Below, in pieces: positions 36,390 to 46,321 of a stretch of DNA of 64,000 bases (its first letter is position 1; every line of letters begins with the position of its first letter). This stretch comes from Desulfosporosinus nitroreducens. Lineage in GTDB: Bacteria > Bacillota > Desulfitobacteriia > Desulfitobacteriales > Desulfitobacteriaceae. The notes under the pieces were generated by a model. That model had not been told where the DNA came from and did not search any database. It saw nothing but the letters and a program-made list of their open reading frames with translations. The position numbers and the translations under genes were made by a program. The stretch lies in the NCBI RefSeq assembly GCF_023897015.1, contig NZ_JAMHFY010000007.1, positions 124,001 through 188,000 on the forward strand, written 5' to 3'.

Positions 36390-37460
36390 TTAGCCGGCTT
36401 TGACAAATAAGCGCAAGACATCTTTGTAAGTTACGGCAAGCATTAATCCCATTAGTAATACAAAGCCCACCAAGTGTATCATATTTTCCTTTTCTGGATT
36501 AAGCGGTTTACCTCTTAATCCTTCAATCAAAAGGAATACAAGCCTGCTTCCATCCAAGGCAGGGATAGGGAATAAGTTAATAAGGCCCAATTGGATGCTT
36601 AAGATTCCCGTCAAACCTAATAAGTTAGAAAAACCTTCTTTAGCTCCTTCTCCAATGACTTGAGCAATCATAACCGGGCCGCCTACGTCTGCTGGAATCT
36701 TCCCTGTGATCATTTGCGTTAAGGTCATGATAATCAGCTTTGTAAAATCCACTGACCGTTCAATCCCCACGCGGGTTGACTCGAGAATTGAAGCGTGAAC
36801 ATAAGTTACCTCCGGCCCAATCCCAATAATCCAGAACCCTGTTTGTGCATCCTTTTCCGTCTTTACAGATATAGTTTGACGTTGCTTATCTGCGCCTCGT
36901 TCTATCGTTAAGCTTAGCACTTGATCCGGCTTAGAATGAATGGCTTCTGTCAAACTAGCCCAATCCTGCGTTAGTTCTTGGTTCACTGCAATAATTCTGT
37001 CACCCGGTTGAATCCCTGAAGCAGCAGCGGGTTTATCTTTAACCAACGTGCCAATCATATTACTGCTATCTGGTGCTGGAATCCCCATATAAGCAAAGAC
37101 ACTTACAAACATGATAATCGCCAGAACAAAATTCATTACAGGTCCGGCCGCAATTACAGCCATACGTTGCCAAACGGGCTTATTCATAAAACTTCTTGCA
37201 TCTTTGTTCGAGGCTATAACCGCTTGACCTTTTTCATCGATTTCTGCATCCATACCATGAAGTTTGACGAACCCCCCCAGAGGAACAACACGCAGAGCGT
37301 AAAGCGTTTCTTTCCCTTGATAACCCACAATTTTCGGACCAAAACCAAAGCTGAACTCAATTACTTTGACTCCAATCCATTTCGCGACAATATAGTGTCC
37401 AAATTCATGAATCATGACCATGCTTCCAAAAACAAAAACGATGGCGAGTGTCGTTAACAC
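36390..37460 (-). CDS. rseP: RseP/RasP site-2 intramembrane metalloprotease
   Basis: Site-2 protease family. The zinc motif HEFGH is at residues 18-22 in the first membrane helix, a PDZ domain (AASGIQPGDRIIAVNQELTQDW) is in the middle, and NLFPIPALDGSRL near residue 305 gives the third metal ligand. Length 356 with four membrane segments is typical. In B. subtilis RasP cleaves anti-sigma W and FtsL; target unknown here. The start is GTG with a ggggg site. Confidence 0.95.
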   Translation of the reverse strand: MLTTLAIVFVFGSMVMIHEFGHYIVAKWIGVKVIEFSFGFGPKIVGYQGKETLYALRVVPLGGFVKLHGMDAEIDEKGQAVIASNKDARSFMNKPVWQRMAVIAAGPVMNFVLAIIMFVSVFAYMGIPAPDSSNMIGTLVKDKPAAASGIQPGDRIIAVNQELTQDWASLTEAIHSKPDQVLSLTIERGADKQRQTISVKTEKDAQTGFWIIGIGPEVTYVHASILESTRVGIERSVDFTKLIIMTLTQMITGKIPADVGGPVMIAQVIGEGAKEGFSNLLGLTGILSIQLGLINLFPIPALDGSRLVFLLIEGLRGKPLNPEKENMIHLVGFVLLMGLMLAVTYKDVLRLFVKAG

Positions 37461-37483
37461 TTTAACCCCCCCCTTTTTCTCCT

Positions 37484-37510
37484 CGATGTTCGCAGTTCGC
37501 GGTTTGAACC
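37484..37510. repeat. TTCG-rich repeat (family B)
   Basis: cgatgttcgcagttcgcggtt lies between dxr and rseP and matches the words at 4331-4362 and 41473-41650. Confidence 0.55.
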
Positions 37511-37578
37511 TCTTTAATACAGATATAAATATTCAAAAATGGCTGTCCATCTCGTGTTTTCGAAAGTCAAACATTAAA

Positions 37579-38721
37579 CTATGAAATAAGTTCTTCTGCC
37601 CGCTGACGAGCCCAAGTGTCTGCATCGAGTATACTTCCCAAATCCATGTTATCTAAAACATGGTGCTCGGAGCATACTTTTTCAACAATTTCTTGAATTC
37701 CCAGATATGAGACCTGCTCATGCAGGAATGCTGAAACAGCAATTTCGTTAGCAGCATTCATAACGGCTGGGAGAGTCCCTCCTCGTCGTCCTACATGGTA
37801 AGCTAAGGCTAAGGCAGGGAATGCATCTAAATCAGGTTCATGGAACGTTAAAGTTTTTCCTCTAAGGTTAAGCCGTTCAAATGGATTCTTCCAACGCGTT
37901 GGATAACTTAAGGCATATTGTATTGGTAAGCGCATATCAGGCCTGCCTAACTGAGCAAGCACTGAGCCGTCATGATATTCCACCATAGAGTGGATTACAC
38001 TCTGGGGATGAATCAGCACCTCTATCCCATCATACTCCATATTAAACAAATAATGCGCCTCGATCACTTCAAGCCCCTTGTTCATCATTGTTGAAGAATC
38101 AATCGTGATCTTAGCCCCCATATCCCAGTTGGGATGGCAGAGCGCTTTCTCCAGAGTGACAGTCGCTAACTTTTCCTTGTTCCAGCCAAAGAAAGGTCCC
38201 CCAGATGCGGTTAAAATAATTTTCTCAATGGTTTCTGGACCTTCCTCTAAACACTGAAAAATGGCAGAATGTTCACTATCCACGGGAAGGATTTTGCAAT
38301 TCACTTTCCGAGCCGAAGACATTACTAAGTCTCCGCCTGCCACCAGGGTTTCTTTATTAGCTAAAGCAATCGTTTTACCAGCTTCAATCGCAGCTAGGGT
38401 AGGTTCCAAACCAACCCTGCCAGACAGAGCCGTAACCACTGTATCGACCTGTTGAGGGATGACAGAGTTGATAATCCCCTCCATTCCCTGATCTACTCTA
38501 ATTGGTAAATCTCTCAACCTTCCACGAAGTTCACGCGCGGCAGTCTCTTCCATCATCACGACCACTTCAGGGCGATATAAACGGGCCTGCTCTTCCATAA
38601 GCTGGACACTTTTTTCAGCCACCAAGGCATGAATCTTAAGGCGTCCTTCGGCATGACTGACGACATCTAGAGTTTGGCGTCCAATTGAACCTGTTGATCC
38701 CAATATAGTCAGCGTTTTCAA
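37579..38721 (-). CDS. dxr: 1-deoxy-D-xylulose-5-phosphate reductoisomerase
   Basis: Dxr makes methylerythritol phosphate. The NADPH loop GSTGSIGRQTLDVV is at residues 8-21, LANKETLVAGG near 122 and the metal-site region LPVDSEHSAIFQCLEG near 146; the later MNKGLEVIEAHYLF and HPQSVIHSMVEY are also conserved. Length 380 is normal. The start is TTG. Confidence 0.97.
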   Translation of the reverse strand: MKTLTILGSTGSIGRQTLDVVSHAEGRLKIHALVAEKSVQLMEEQARLYRPEVVVMMEETAARELRGRLRDLPIRVDQGMEGIINSVIPQQVDTVVTALSGRVGLEPTLAAIEAGKTIALANKETLVAGGDLVMSSARKVNCKILPVDSEHSAIFQCLEEGPETIEKIILTASGGPFFGWNKEKLATVTLEKALCHPNWDMGAKITIDSSTMMNKGLEVIEAHYLFNMEYDGIEVLIHPQSVIHSMVEYHDGSVLAQLGRPDMRLPIQYALSYPTRWKNPFERLNLRGKTLTFHEPDLDAFPALALAYHVGRRGGTLPAVMNAANEIAVSAFLHEQVSYLGIQEIVEKVCSEHHVLDNMDLGSILDADTWARQRAEELIS

Positions 38722-38790
38722 CGCGAATCATCTCTTCCTGCTCAATAATAGCTTATTTTTCATAGTAAAGTCATCCTGGCAACTAATCAT

Positions 38791-39903
38791 CTACACTTTT
38801 GGAGGTCCAAAAACGCTGACTCTCCGCACAGCTTCATAACATATTACGAATGCAGGTCCTACAATAAGACCGAAGCCACCTATTAATTGTAGTCCAACAT
38901 ACATCGAAATAAGCGTTGGAAGCGGGTGAATTCCAATTGCTTTGGATAAAACTTTTGGCTCAAGAAACTGCCGCACAACCATGATAACAATCCACATCAG
39001 CAACAACTTTAGCCCTTCGCCGAAGGATCCCATAATAAAAAGTGCGACAGCCCAAGGCACGAATAACATTCCAGTCCCTACAATCGGGACAATATCCAGC
39101 AAACCAGCCATAACTCCAAGCGTAACTGCATAGCGGTTTCCCATCAACAGTAAACCGCCTATTGTTGCCAGCGAAGTTACAGAAACTAAGATCGCTTGTG
39201 ACCGCAAATACCCTACAACAGCTGCACCCAAATCCTCGCTAATCGCCTGAGCTCTTAAATGCCAACGGCTTGGAAACAAGTTAGAAATAAATCGTTTTAC
39301 ATTTGGATAACTTGAACTTATCAGTAATGTTGCCACAACAGACACGACTAAAATAATGAATACACGCGGCAAAGCGGTCAGAAAAGAAAGTAAGAATGAA
39401 CTTGCCGATTTAGCCCATGCTTGAAGGGTGCTGGCCAGAGTTTGTGTCGCCGTAAACAAGGTGTCTTGGATTTGGGGGTTTACCTCCACAAACCTTTCCG
39501 CAGTCTCTACTTGCTTTGAGACAAGATCCACCAGATACCCATAATTAGGTAAATTAATGGCCAACTCGGATAATTCTGTATAAAGGCGGGCAACAATTAC
39601 AAAAACAAAAAGGCTTAATCCTGCAATCGCTAATAATAAAGAAAGAACTGCTGCATATGCCCGACGAATTCGTATCCCTCGCATTAACCTAACAAGGAGC
39701 GGTTCGAGTAAAAAGGCAATAACGAGAGCAATAATAAACGGCAAAAAAGCGCCAAACAGCTTACTGATAACCTCACCGAAAACTGGCAAAAAGTCTTGGA
39801 AAAAGTATGTAAAAACCTTCAGAATTACAAGGAGACTTGTCACAATTGCCAGCCTGTTGATATTTGCCCAAAGAGGGTGTTTCTGGATACTCAATACCTT
39901 CAC
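38791..39903 (-). CDS. AI-2E family membrane protein (YtvI-like)
   Basis: A 370-residue membrane protein of the AI-2E/PerM family with hydrophobic helices at both ends and a long amphipathic middle (about residues 95-170). The later SQAILVSVTSLATIGGLLLMGNRYAVTLGVMAGLLDIVPIVGTGMLFVPWAV stretch, seen in overview, is the family core. YtvI is a sporulation membrane protein in B. subtilis; whether this is its counterpart is unsure. It is inserted between dxr and cdsA. Confidence 0.8.
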   Translation of the reverse strand: MKVLSIQKHPLWANINRLAIVTSLLVILKVFTYFFQDFLPVFGEVISKLFGAFLPFIIALVIAFLLEPLLVRLMRGIRIRRAYAAVLSLLLAIAGLSLFVFVIVARLYTELSELAINLPNYGYLVDLVSKQVETAERFVEVNPQIQDTLFTATQTLASTLQAWAKSASSFLLSFLTALPRVFIILVVSVVATLLISSSYPNVKRFISNLFPSRWHLRAQAISEDLGAAVVGYLRSQAILVSVTSLATIGGLLLMGNRYAVTLGVMAGLLDIVPIVGTGMLFVPWAVALFIMGSFGEGLKLLLMWIVIMVVRQFLEPKVLSKAIGIHPLPTLISMYVGLQLIGGFGLIVGPAFVICYEAVRRVSVFGPPKV

Positions 39904-39904
39904 C

Positions 39905-40687
39905 TCAAGATAATAGAATTATTCCATAGTATACCAATGGCAGGGCAAATATCAGACTGTCAAAGCGGTCTAAAATCCCGCCATGCCCTGGAATGAGGTT
40001 TCCAGAATCTTTAACTCCTGCGCCGCGTTTCAACGCTGACTCAAATAGATCCCCCACTTGAGCGCTGATTCCGATAATTACTCCCAAAACGACATATATA
40101 ATCAAAGAAGCTCCGCCGATGAGGTGCCATGCTCCAATGGCTACAACGACACTGAACAGCAATCCGCCTGCGGAACCTTCCACAGTTTTCTTTGGACTTA
40201 CGTTAGGTGCCAAAGGACGGCGTCCAAATTGTCTCCCTATAAGATATGCGCCGGTATCCGTTGCCCATACCAAAAAGATTGTAAGAAAAGTCCACTCGAT
40301 TCCTCTCGGAACCTGACGAAGTAAATAAAGATGGGAAAGTAAGACAACTGCGTAAACGACAGCCAATAAATTAAAGTTTGCTTCCGAAAGCGGCGACTTA
40401 GGATATGTCAGAGCAAGACGACCAAGACATATCAAAAACCAGAAGAGAAGGGCCGCCATTATCCATTCTTCCCTGCCAGTGAACAAACTAGTCAACCAAA
40501 CAGCGGTGGCTGCCGTAGTTTGTATATACCAAGGGTTCACACCCATTTGAACCCCAATTTGCAAAAATTCTCGCAAGGCCAGCAAGGTCAATATAGCGAC
40601 CAAGAAAGCTGTATAAGGTCCCCCTAGATAGATTAATGTCAGTAAAATCGGGGCACCGATCATTGCACTCATTGTTCTTATAAACAT
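39905..40687 (-). CDS. cdsA: Phosphatidate cytidylyltransferase
   Basis: CdsA makes CDP-diacylglycerol for phospholipids. A polytopic protein of 260 residues with the family end [34 protein letters not shown] (residues about 213-246) and [12 protein letters not shown] near 165. It lies directly after uppS (9-base gap). Confidence 0.95.
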   Translation of the reverse strand: MFIRTMSAMIGAPILLTLIYLGGPYTAFLVAILTLLALREFLQIGVQMGVNPWYIQTTAATAVWLTSLFTGREEWIMAALLFWFLICLGRLALTYPKSPLSEANFNLLAVVYAVVLLSHLYLLRQVPRGIEWTFLTIFLVWATDTGAYLIGRQFGRRPLAPNVSPKKTVEGSAGGLLFSVVVAIGAWHLIGGASLIIYVVLGVIIGISAQVGDLFESALKRGAGVKDSGNLIPGHGGILDRFDSLIFALPLVYYGIILLS

Positions 40688-40696
40688 GTGCTATCC

Positions 40697-41464
40697 TCAA
40701 TCTGTATGTATTCCACCAAATCGGCGATCTCGTTTCTGGTACGTTATAATCGCAGCAAGTAAAGTCTTTTCCCCAAAATCAGGCCAGAGTTCTTCAATTA
40801 CTACAATTTCAGTATACGCAAGTTGCCAGAGCAAAAAGTTGCTTAGCCTCATCTCTCCTGAGGTCCGAATCATTAAGTCGGGATCCGGCAACCCTCTTGT
40901 AAAGAGCGCATTACTAAAGCGGTCTTCATCAATATCTTCGATTTGCTGTTTCCCATTCAAAACATCTTTACTTATTTTCTTGACAGCGTCAATAATCTCG
41001 GATCGCCCACCATAATTTAAAGCAAGGTTAAGAATAAGTCCTGTATTATTTCGAGTACGTTTAATCGAATTGTCCAATTCACGCTGAGCTTCCTTAGGCA
41101 GCTCATTAATTCCACCTATCGCACGAATGACTACATTGTTTTCATGAAGTTCTTGAAGTTCTTTTCTCAAGTACTCCGTAAGCAAAGTCATGAGCACACC
41201 CACTTCGTCCTTAGGCCTGCTCCAGTTTTCCGTGGAAAACGCATACACCGTTAAGACCTCAATCCCTAAATTAGAACAGGTCTTAACAACTTTTCGCAGA
41301 GCCTCAACTCCAGCGCGATGTCCCATTGAACGGGGAAGAGCTCGCTTTTTAGCCCATCGCCCATTCCCATCCATGATAATGGCAATATGGCGAGGAAGTC
41401 GTTCCAGCGCAATCTGATCCTTTGAATCCACCTTATTGAGTTTCCAAGCCTTAGGCCACATCAT
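40697..41464 (-). CDS. uppS: Isoprenyl transferase (undecaprenyl diphosphate synthase)
   Basis: UppS makes undecaprenyl diphosphate for cell-wall synthesis. HIAIIMDGNGRWAKKR (catalytic Asp32) and the RTSGEMRLSNFLLWQLAYTE block near residues 205-224 are characteristic. Length 255. A doublet ATG starts it. It lies between the 70-residue gene and cdsA. Confidence 0.97.
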   Translation of the reverse strand: MMWPKAWKLNKVDSKDQIALERLPRHIAIIMDGNGRWAKKRALPRSMGHRAGVEALRKVVKTCSNLGIEVLTVYAFSTENWSRPKDEVGVLMTLLTEYLRKELQELHENNVVIRAIGGINELPKEAQRELDNSIKRTRNNTGLILNLALNYGGRSEIIDAVKKISKDVLNGKQQIEDIDEDRFSNALFTRGLPDPDLMIRTSGEMRLSNFLLWQLAYTEIVVIEELWPDFGEKTLLAAIITYQKRDRRFGGIHTD

Positions 41465-41472
41465 TACACCCC

Positions 41473-41650
41473 CAACTCGATGTTCGATGGTCTATATTCG
41501 TTGTTCGCGGTTCGATTTTTGGTCGTCATACTTTATACTACTGTACTAGTTATCATAATCTTGCTCACTCTAAGGCATACTCGAAATTTGCGTTCGAACT
41601 ACGATCTTCGATTATCGAACCACGACGAGTCGCGAACCTCGAATTACGAC
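41473..41650. repeat. TTCG-rich inverted repeat block (family B)
   Basis: The left half has ttcgttgttcgcggttcga and the right half carries the complement words tcgaaccacgacgagtcgcg, in the 203-base spacer before uppS. It is the largest family B site with 9225-9342. Confidence 0.65.
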
Positions 41651-41667
41651 ATTGACCCCCTTGAAAG

Positions 41668-41880
41668 TTAGGGGGTCAATGTCTGTTTCTGCGAAAAATT
41701 TTCGTGCGCCAATATAATTTCCACACGGTCAGCAAACTCTCTGACGCGAACAACTCGGCAGTTTCCCCACGATTCTATATTACCATGAGGACGTGTGGTT
41801 TGGAAAGCGTAAGGTTTATCCAACCTTTCAATTTCGGGCTTAATCTGATTCCAATCGCGACCGAGCCAAGCCTGAATCAT
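41668..41880 (-). CDS. Conserved small protein coupled to frr (unknown function)
   Basis: A 70-residue, soluble, basic-looking protein ([20 protein letters not shown] start; several Arg and Trp residues; ends in KQTLTP). I do not recognise a characterised family. It starts with an ATGA overlap at the frr stop codon, so it is translationally coupled to the ribosome recycling factor, and it ends about 200 bases before uppS. The coupling and conservation of position in this type of operon support it being real. A link to ribosome recycling is a guess. Confidence 0.65.
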   Translation of the reverse strand: MIQAWLGRDWNQIKPEIERLDKPYAFQTTRPHGNIESWGNCRVVRVREFADRVEIILAHENFSQKQTLTP

Positions 41881-42434
41881 ACTTCTATGATTTCGCTTTC
41901 CTTGGTTTCCATTACACGTTCAATTTCTTTGATTATCTTATCCGTCATTTTCTGTACTTCTTCTTGGGCTCTTTTGACCTCGTCTTCAGAAGCGTCGTGA
42001 TCTTTCTCCAGCTTCTTCAACTGATCATTAACGTCTCGACGCACGTTACGTACCGCAACACGTGCTTCTTCAGCCTTCTTTTTAACCGTCTTTACTAATT
42101 CCGTTCTGCGTTCTGAAGTAAGCTGCGGAATCATGAGACGTATTACATTCCCATCACTTGACGGATTAAGCCCTAGATCTGATTTCATAATTGCCTTTTC
42201 GATAGAAGGAAGAACGGTTCTATCCCATGGCTGAATGAGCAACATTCTAGCCTCAGGAGCAGAAACATTAGCCAATTGATTAATAGGGGTAGGCGATCCA
42301 TAATATTCAACCATGACCTTGTCTAGAACACTCGGATTGGCACGACCCGCGCGAATCGTAGAGTATTCTCTGCGCAATGCATCAACTCCCTTATGCATAC
42401 GCTCATCCGCATCTTTAATCACTTCTGAAATCAT
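41877..42434 (-). CDS. frr: Ribosome recycling factor
   Basis: Frr releases the ribosome from mRNA after termination, together with EF-G. Family regions: [29 protein letters not shown] around residues 30-58 and [16 protein letters not shown] near 72. Length 185 is normal. It overlaps pyrH by 4 bases and the downstream 70-residue gene by 4 bases. Confidence 0.97.
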   Translation of the reverse strand: MISEVIKDADERMHKGVDALRREYSTIRAGRANPSVLDKVMVEYYGSPTPINQLANVSAPEARMLLIQPWDRTVLPSIEKAIMKSDLGLNPSSDGNVIRLMIPQLTSERRTELVKTVKKKAEEARVAVRNVRRDVNDQLKKLEKDHDASEDEVKRAQEEVQKMTDKIIKEIERVMETKESEIIEV

Positions 42435-43156
42435 TGATTATCCCTCCCAACATAAGTTCCAATCGATTCTCCCATAAGTACACGCCGAATATTACCCTGT
42501 TTCGTAAGGTCAAAAACTATTACCGGAATATTATTATCCATACAAAGTGAAGTCGCTGTGGAATCCATTACTCCAAGACCTCGACTAAGGACATCCAGAT
42601 AGCTTAAACGCTCAAATCTCTGAGCTGAGGGATTAACAAACGGATCTGAATCGTAAACCCCATCCACCCGTTTAGCCATTAAGATAACTTCCGCTTCGAT
42701 TTCCGCTGCTCTTAAAGCCGCGGTGGTATCCGTAGAGAAGTAAGGGTTACCGGTTCCAGCAGCAAAAATTACAATCCGCCCTTTTTCCATGTGGCGAATG
42801 GCCCGCCGACGAATATAAGGTTCTGCAACTTGTCGCATTTCGATTGCCGACAAGACCCTGGTGTCTGACCCTGCTTTTTCCAAAGCGTCCTGTAAAGCTA
42901 AGGCATTCATCACGGTAGCTAACATGCCCATGTAATCGGCTTGGGAACGATCCATTCCTTGAGCACTACCCGTAATACCACGCCATAAGTTCCCCCCGCC
43001 AACAACCAGGCTAACTTCAACCCCCATATCACGAATTTCAGCCACTTGCTCCGCAACGGAAACCAGCATATCATGTTGAAGGCCAAAACCTTGATTACCT
43101 GCAAGGGCTTCCCCACTTATCTTAAGGACAACTCGTTTATACCGTGGCTTTTTCAT
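42431..43156 (-). CDS. pyrH: UMP kinase
   Basis: PyrH phosphorylates UMP to UDP. An amino-acid kinase fold: [12 protein letters not shown] near residue 9, [10 protein letters not shown] near 51, [19 protein letters not shown] near 131 and [13 protein letters not shown] near 157. Length 241 residues. It sits between tsf and frr, the standard order. Confidence 0.97.
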   Translation of the reverse strand: MKKPRYKRVVLKISGEALAGNQGFGLQHDMLVSVAEQVAEIRDMGVEVSLVVGGGNLWRGITGSAQGMDRSQADYMGMLATVMNALALQDALEKAGSDTRVLSAIEMRQVAEPYIRRRAIRHMEKGRIVIFAAGTGNPYFSTDTTAALRAAEIEAEVILMAKRVDGVYDSDPFVNPSAQRFERLSYLDVLSRGLGVMDSTATSLCMDNNIPVIVFDLTKQGNIRRVLMGESIGTYVGRDNQ

Positions 43157-43257
43157 GGATTAACCTCCATCAATCTAATTATATTCGTTTGATAGAAAAC
43201 CTTTCACATTTCAAAAAGAGAACACCTGGGTGTTCTCTAGATTGATTGTCAGGTCAC

Positions 43258-43911
43258 TTATCGATTTAGTTCTTTCATAACCTCTGCAGCGAAATCATCT
43301 TGTCGTTTTTCAATACCAGCACCTAACTCGTAACGAGTGAAACGACGAATGACGATGCGTTCACCAATTTTAGCTACCTTGTCTAGAACAAGCTCACTAA
43401 TGCTCTTATCAGGATCTTTGACAAAAGCTTGTTCTAATAAACATACTTCTTTATAGAATTTTTCAATTCGGCCTTCTACCATCTTCTCGATAATTTTTTC
43501 AGGCTTTCCTTCATTAAGAGCTTGCGCCTTCAAAATATCTCTCTCATGTTGGAGTACGTCGGCAGGAACTTCTTCCTTGTTCAAATATTGTGGATTTGCC
43601 GCTGCAATATGCAGACCAAGATCACGAACCAATGTTTTGAACTCATCTCCTCGTGCGACAAAGTCTGTTTCACAGTTGACTTCAAGCAACACACCGATCC
43701 GTCCGCCACCATGAATATAGGACTCTATCAGCCCTTCTGCGGCAACACGCGCACCTTTTTTCGCAGCGGCGGCCAGTCCTTTCTCACGGAGATAATCACA
43801 AGCCTTCTCCATTTCACAACCGCATTCCGTAAGTGCCTTTTTGCAATCCATCATGCCTGCTCCGGTTCGCTCTCTAAGCTCTTTAACTAGAGCTGCAGTA
43901 ACCTCTGCCAT
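43258..43911 (-). CDS. tsf: Elongation factor Ts
   Basis: EF-Ts exchanges the nucleotide on EF-Tu. The N-terminal UBA-like part ([19 protein letters not shown]) and the interacting TDFV loop ([13 protein letters not shown] near residue 79) are clear. At 217 residues it is the short form common in clostridia and cyanobacteria. It follows rpsB. Confidence 0.97.
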   Translation of the reverse strand: MAEVTAALVKELRERTGAGMMDCKKALTECGCEMEKACDYLREKGLAAAAKKGARVAAEGLIESYIHGGGRIGVLLEVNCETDFVARGDEFKTLVRDLGLHIAAANPQYLNKEEVPADVLQHERDILKAQALNEGKPEKIIEKMVEGRIEKFYKEVCLLEQAFVKDPDKSISELVLDKVAKIGERIVIRRFTRYELGAGIEKRQDDFAAEVMKELNR

Positions 43912-44047
43912 GTTAAACCCTCCTATTCGATGTCATAAAAGCGATACGTAATGCGCCGAAGTTCGACGCATAGTATCAATATGTGATGATTAAAAGATAA
44001 CCATAAGTAAATTTGTTATAAGTATTTATTAGTAATAGTAAGATACG

Positions 44048-44085
44048 AAACGTGCGAGGTTCGAAATTCGAACCTCGCGCTTCGC
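44048..44085. repeat. TTCG hairpin (family B) between rpsB and tsf
   Basis: A perfect palindrome gcgaggttcgaa-a-ttcgaacctcgc occupies 44054-44078 and is flanked by more ttcg words. It may act as a weak terminator or processing site between rpsB and tsf. Confidence 0.7.
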
Positions 44086-44100
44086 TTTGTACTTTTTTGC

Positions 44101-44826
44101 TTACGCTTCGACTGCTTCTCCGGCTTCCTCAGCTTCTTCCTCGTTACCTTGTTGGCCTTCGATAATAGCATCAGCCATTTTTGCAGTTAACAACTTGACA
44201 GCACGAATGGCATCGTCATTAGCCGGAATAACAACATCAATCTCATCTGGATCGCAGTTAGTATCTACTATTGCAACAATAGGAATATGCAAACGGCGTG
44301 CTTCTGCAACGGCAATGCGTTCTTTGCGCGGATCTACGATAAATAGAGCATCTGGGAGCTTTTTCATATTCTTAATACCGCCCAAGAAGCGCTCCAGTTT
44401 TTCCATCTCATGACGCAGTGCAGAAACTTCTTTTTTTGTAAGCACTTCAAAAACGCCTTCTGCTTCCATGCGCTCTAAAACACGTAATCGATCAACACGT
44501 TTTTGGATTGTTTGGAAGTTGGTCAGCATTCCTCCGAGCCAACGCTCATTGACAAAGTACATCCCGCATCGTGCAGCTTCATCTTTAACTGATTCTTGCG
44601 CTTGCTTCTTGGTACCCACAAACAGCATGGTACCTCCTTCAGTAGCAAGATTCCGAACAAAGTTATAGGCCTCATCTACTTTTTTCACGGTCTTTTGCAA
44701 ATCAATAATGTAGATTCCATTGCGCTCCGTAAAAATATAGCGCGCCATTTTTGGGTTCCACCGACGTGTTTGATGTCCAAAATGAACACCCGCTTCAAGT
44801 AATTGTTTCATAGAAATAACAGCCAT
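44101..44826 (-). CDS. rpsB: 30S ribosomal protein uS2
   Basis: The 241-residue product has [27 protein letters not shown] near the start and the later [12 protein letters not shown] and MLTNFQTI blocks. It ends in an acidic Glu-Ala tail ([15 protein letters not shown]). The ATG at 44826 is preferred over an upstream in-frame ATG at 44898, which would add a non-conserved basic segment. The spacer upstream may hold an S2 leader, which I did not model. Neighbours match the standard rpsB-tsf-pyrH-frr block. Confidence 0.96.
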   Translation of the reverse strand: MAVISMKQLLEAGVHFGHQTRRWNPKMARYIFTERNGIYIIDLQKTVKKVDEAYNFVRNLATEGGTMLFVGTKKQAQESVKDEAARCGMYFVNERWLGGMLTNFQTIQKRVDRLRVLERMEAEGVFEVLTKKEVSALRHEMEKLERFLGGIKNMKKLPDALFIVDPRKERIAVAEARRLHIPIVAIVDTNCDPDEIDVVIPANDDAIRAVKLLTAKMADAIIEGQQGNEEEAEEAGEAVEA

Positions 44827-45004
44827 TGAGATATACCTACTCTCTTTTCGTTTTTTCCACCGCAGGTTCATCTCAAAGTACCCCTTGCCTCCCGACAAGG
44901 AACTGGCACCTTCATCCCACTGCGTGTGTCATTAAATCACACTGTTACTAGATTAGCATATTCTTATTGGCTTTGCAACGAAATTCACCTCAAAAGTACT
45001 ATGC

Positions 45005-45454
45005 TTAATTAGCCAACCTCGTGAGATTTGAACGTATGTCGTACTGTTGAATAAAGATCTCCAAATCACTCATAAGCTCTGGAAAAGGGAAATAGAATTC
45101 ACTTACATAATATAACTCTTGGCTCGTCCGAATCTGGGCGATCTCCTGCCCTTTATCATCGAAATAAAAGGCAACCCGTCGAATATCTTTCGGCTCAAGG
45201 ATGTGTTCGCCCAGCAACGAACTAAAGACAATTTGTCCGCCATTCATAATAATACGTTTGCTCTTTCCAACGACCCACAAGGTGATTATTCCAAGTCCTG
45301 AAATCACATAGATTCCTATGAGTACCCTTAGTTCCAGGCTTGGCAACTTGCTGAAAATATGCACTCCCCCAATAATCAGGGGATATAGAATAAGAAACAC
45401 GAGGCCTGGAATGATAAGGGGTCTCAGTTGGTAAACATAATCATGTTCTTCCAT
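45005..45454 (-). CDS. Membrane protein with a PH-like soluble part (unknown)
   Basis: 149 residues with two hydrophobic helices (about 12-32 and 42-62) followed by a soluble part rich in beta strands (RIIMNGGQIVFSSLLGEHILEPKDIRRVAFYFDD) that looks like a small PH-type domain, but I cannot assign a family. An aggaggtatttcg site precedes the ATG. It occupies the interval between codY and rpsB where B. subtilis has its fla/che cluster. Confidence 0.65.
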   Translation of the reverse strand: MEEHDYVYQLRPLIIPGLVFLILYPLIIGGVHIFSKLPSLELRVLIGIYVISGLGIITLWVVGKSKRIIMNGGQIVFSSLLGEHILEPKDIRRVAFYFDDKGQEIAQIRTSQELYYVSEFYFPFPELMSDLEIFIQQYDIRSNLTRLAN

Positions 45455-45478
45455 CGAAATACCTCCTCTTTAAAAGGC

Positions 45479-46273
45479 CTATTTCATGTGTTTAGTATGC
45501 TTTTCCAGTTCATCAAGCAAATAATCGTTCAGGACTCGGATATAAGTACCTTTCATCCCTAATGACTTTGACTCGATCACTCCAGCAGACTCAAATTTCC
45601 TCAAGGCATTGACGATCACGGAACGAGTAATTCCCACTCGATCGGCAATTTTGCTGGCAACCAAAAGTCCTTCCCCGCCGCCCAACTCGGCAAAGATATG
45701 CTCAACTGCTTCGAGTTCAGAATACGATAGAGTTCCAACCGCAATTTGAACTGCCGCCTTTTTACGAGCTTCTTCTTCTGCACGTTCTGCCTTAACACGC
45801 AAAATTTCCATACCTACAACGGTTGCACCATATTCGGCAAGCACAAGATCGTCCTCATTAAATTCCACATCATACTTAGCGAGCACAAGCGTCCCAACTC
45901 GTTCTCCTCCACCTAAAATAGGTACAGTGGTTGTCAATTTATTGGTGAATCCACAGGGTTCGGTACTATTAAAAATACAACCATTGGCAACTTGTGTCGT
46001 ATTCGTAGTTGTTCCGGTAACTTTCATCAGACCCTCGTTATAACTTTCTGGAAACCGCTCGGTGTGAACAACAATGTCTTCCATAATTCCGCAAGCAAAA
46101 CCCTCCATAAAACTGTACCCAAGGATCTTTCCACGTCGTCCCACAATGTAACAGTTAGCAATTACTGCCTGGCGGAGAACTTTCGCCATCTCCTCAAAAT
46201 CTACAGGATTACCAGCAGCCCGTTGAATCAACTTATTTATGGTTCTCGTTTTTTCTAATAATGTTGTTTCCAT
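45479..46273 (-). CDS. codY: GTP- and branched-chain-amino-acid-sensing repressor CodY
   Basis: CodY is a global nutritional regulator of Firmicutes. The N-terminal GAF-like domain binds isoleucine/valine and GTP is sensed as well; the C-terminal winged helix has the clear [29 protein letters not shown] region around residues 205-233. Length 264 is normal. An aggaggatat site precedes the ATG. It lies after hslU, as codY follows clpY in B. subtilis. Confidence 0.96.
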   Translation of the reverse strand: METTLLEKTRTINKLIQRAAGNPVDFEEMAKVLRQAVIANCYIVGRRGKILGYSFMEGFACGIMEDIVVHTERFPESYNEGLMKVTGTTTNTTQVANGCIFNSTEPCGFTNKLTTTVPILGGGERVGTLVLAKYDVEFNEDDLVLAEYGATVVGMEILRVKAERAEEEARKKAAVQIAVGTLSYSELEAVEHIFAELGGGEGLLVASKIADRVGITRSVIVNALRKFESAGVIESKSLGMKGTYIRVLNDYLLDELEKHTKHMK

Positions 46274-46321
46274 AAGTTTATATCCTCCTTTAATTTACCT
46301 CTTAGTTTTATTTACATGTTT

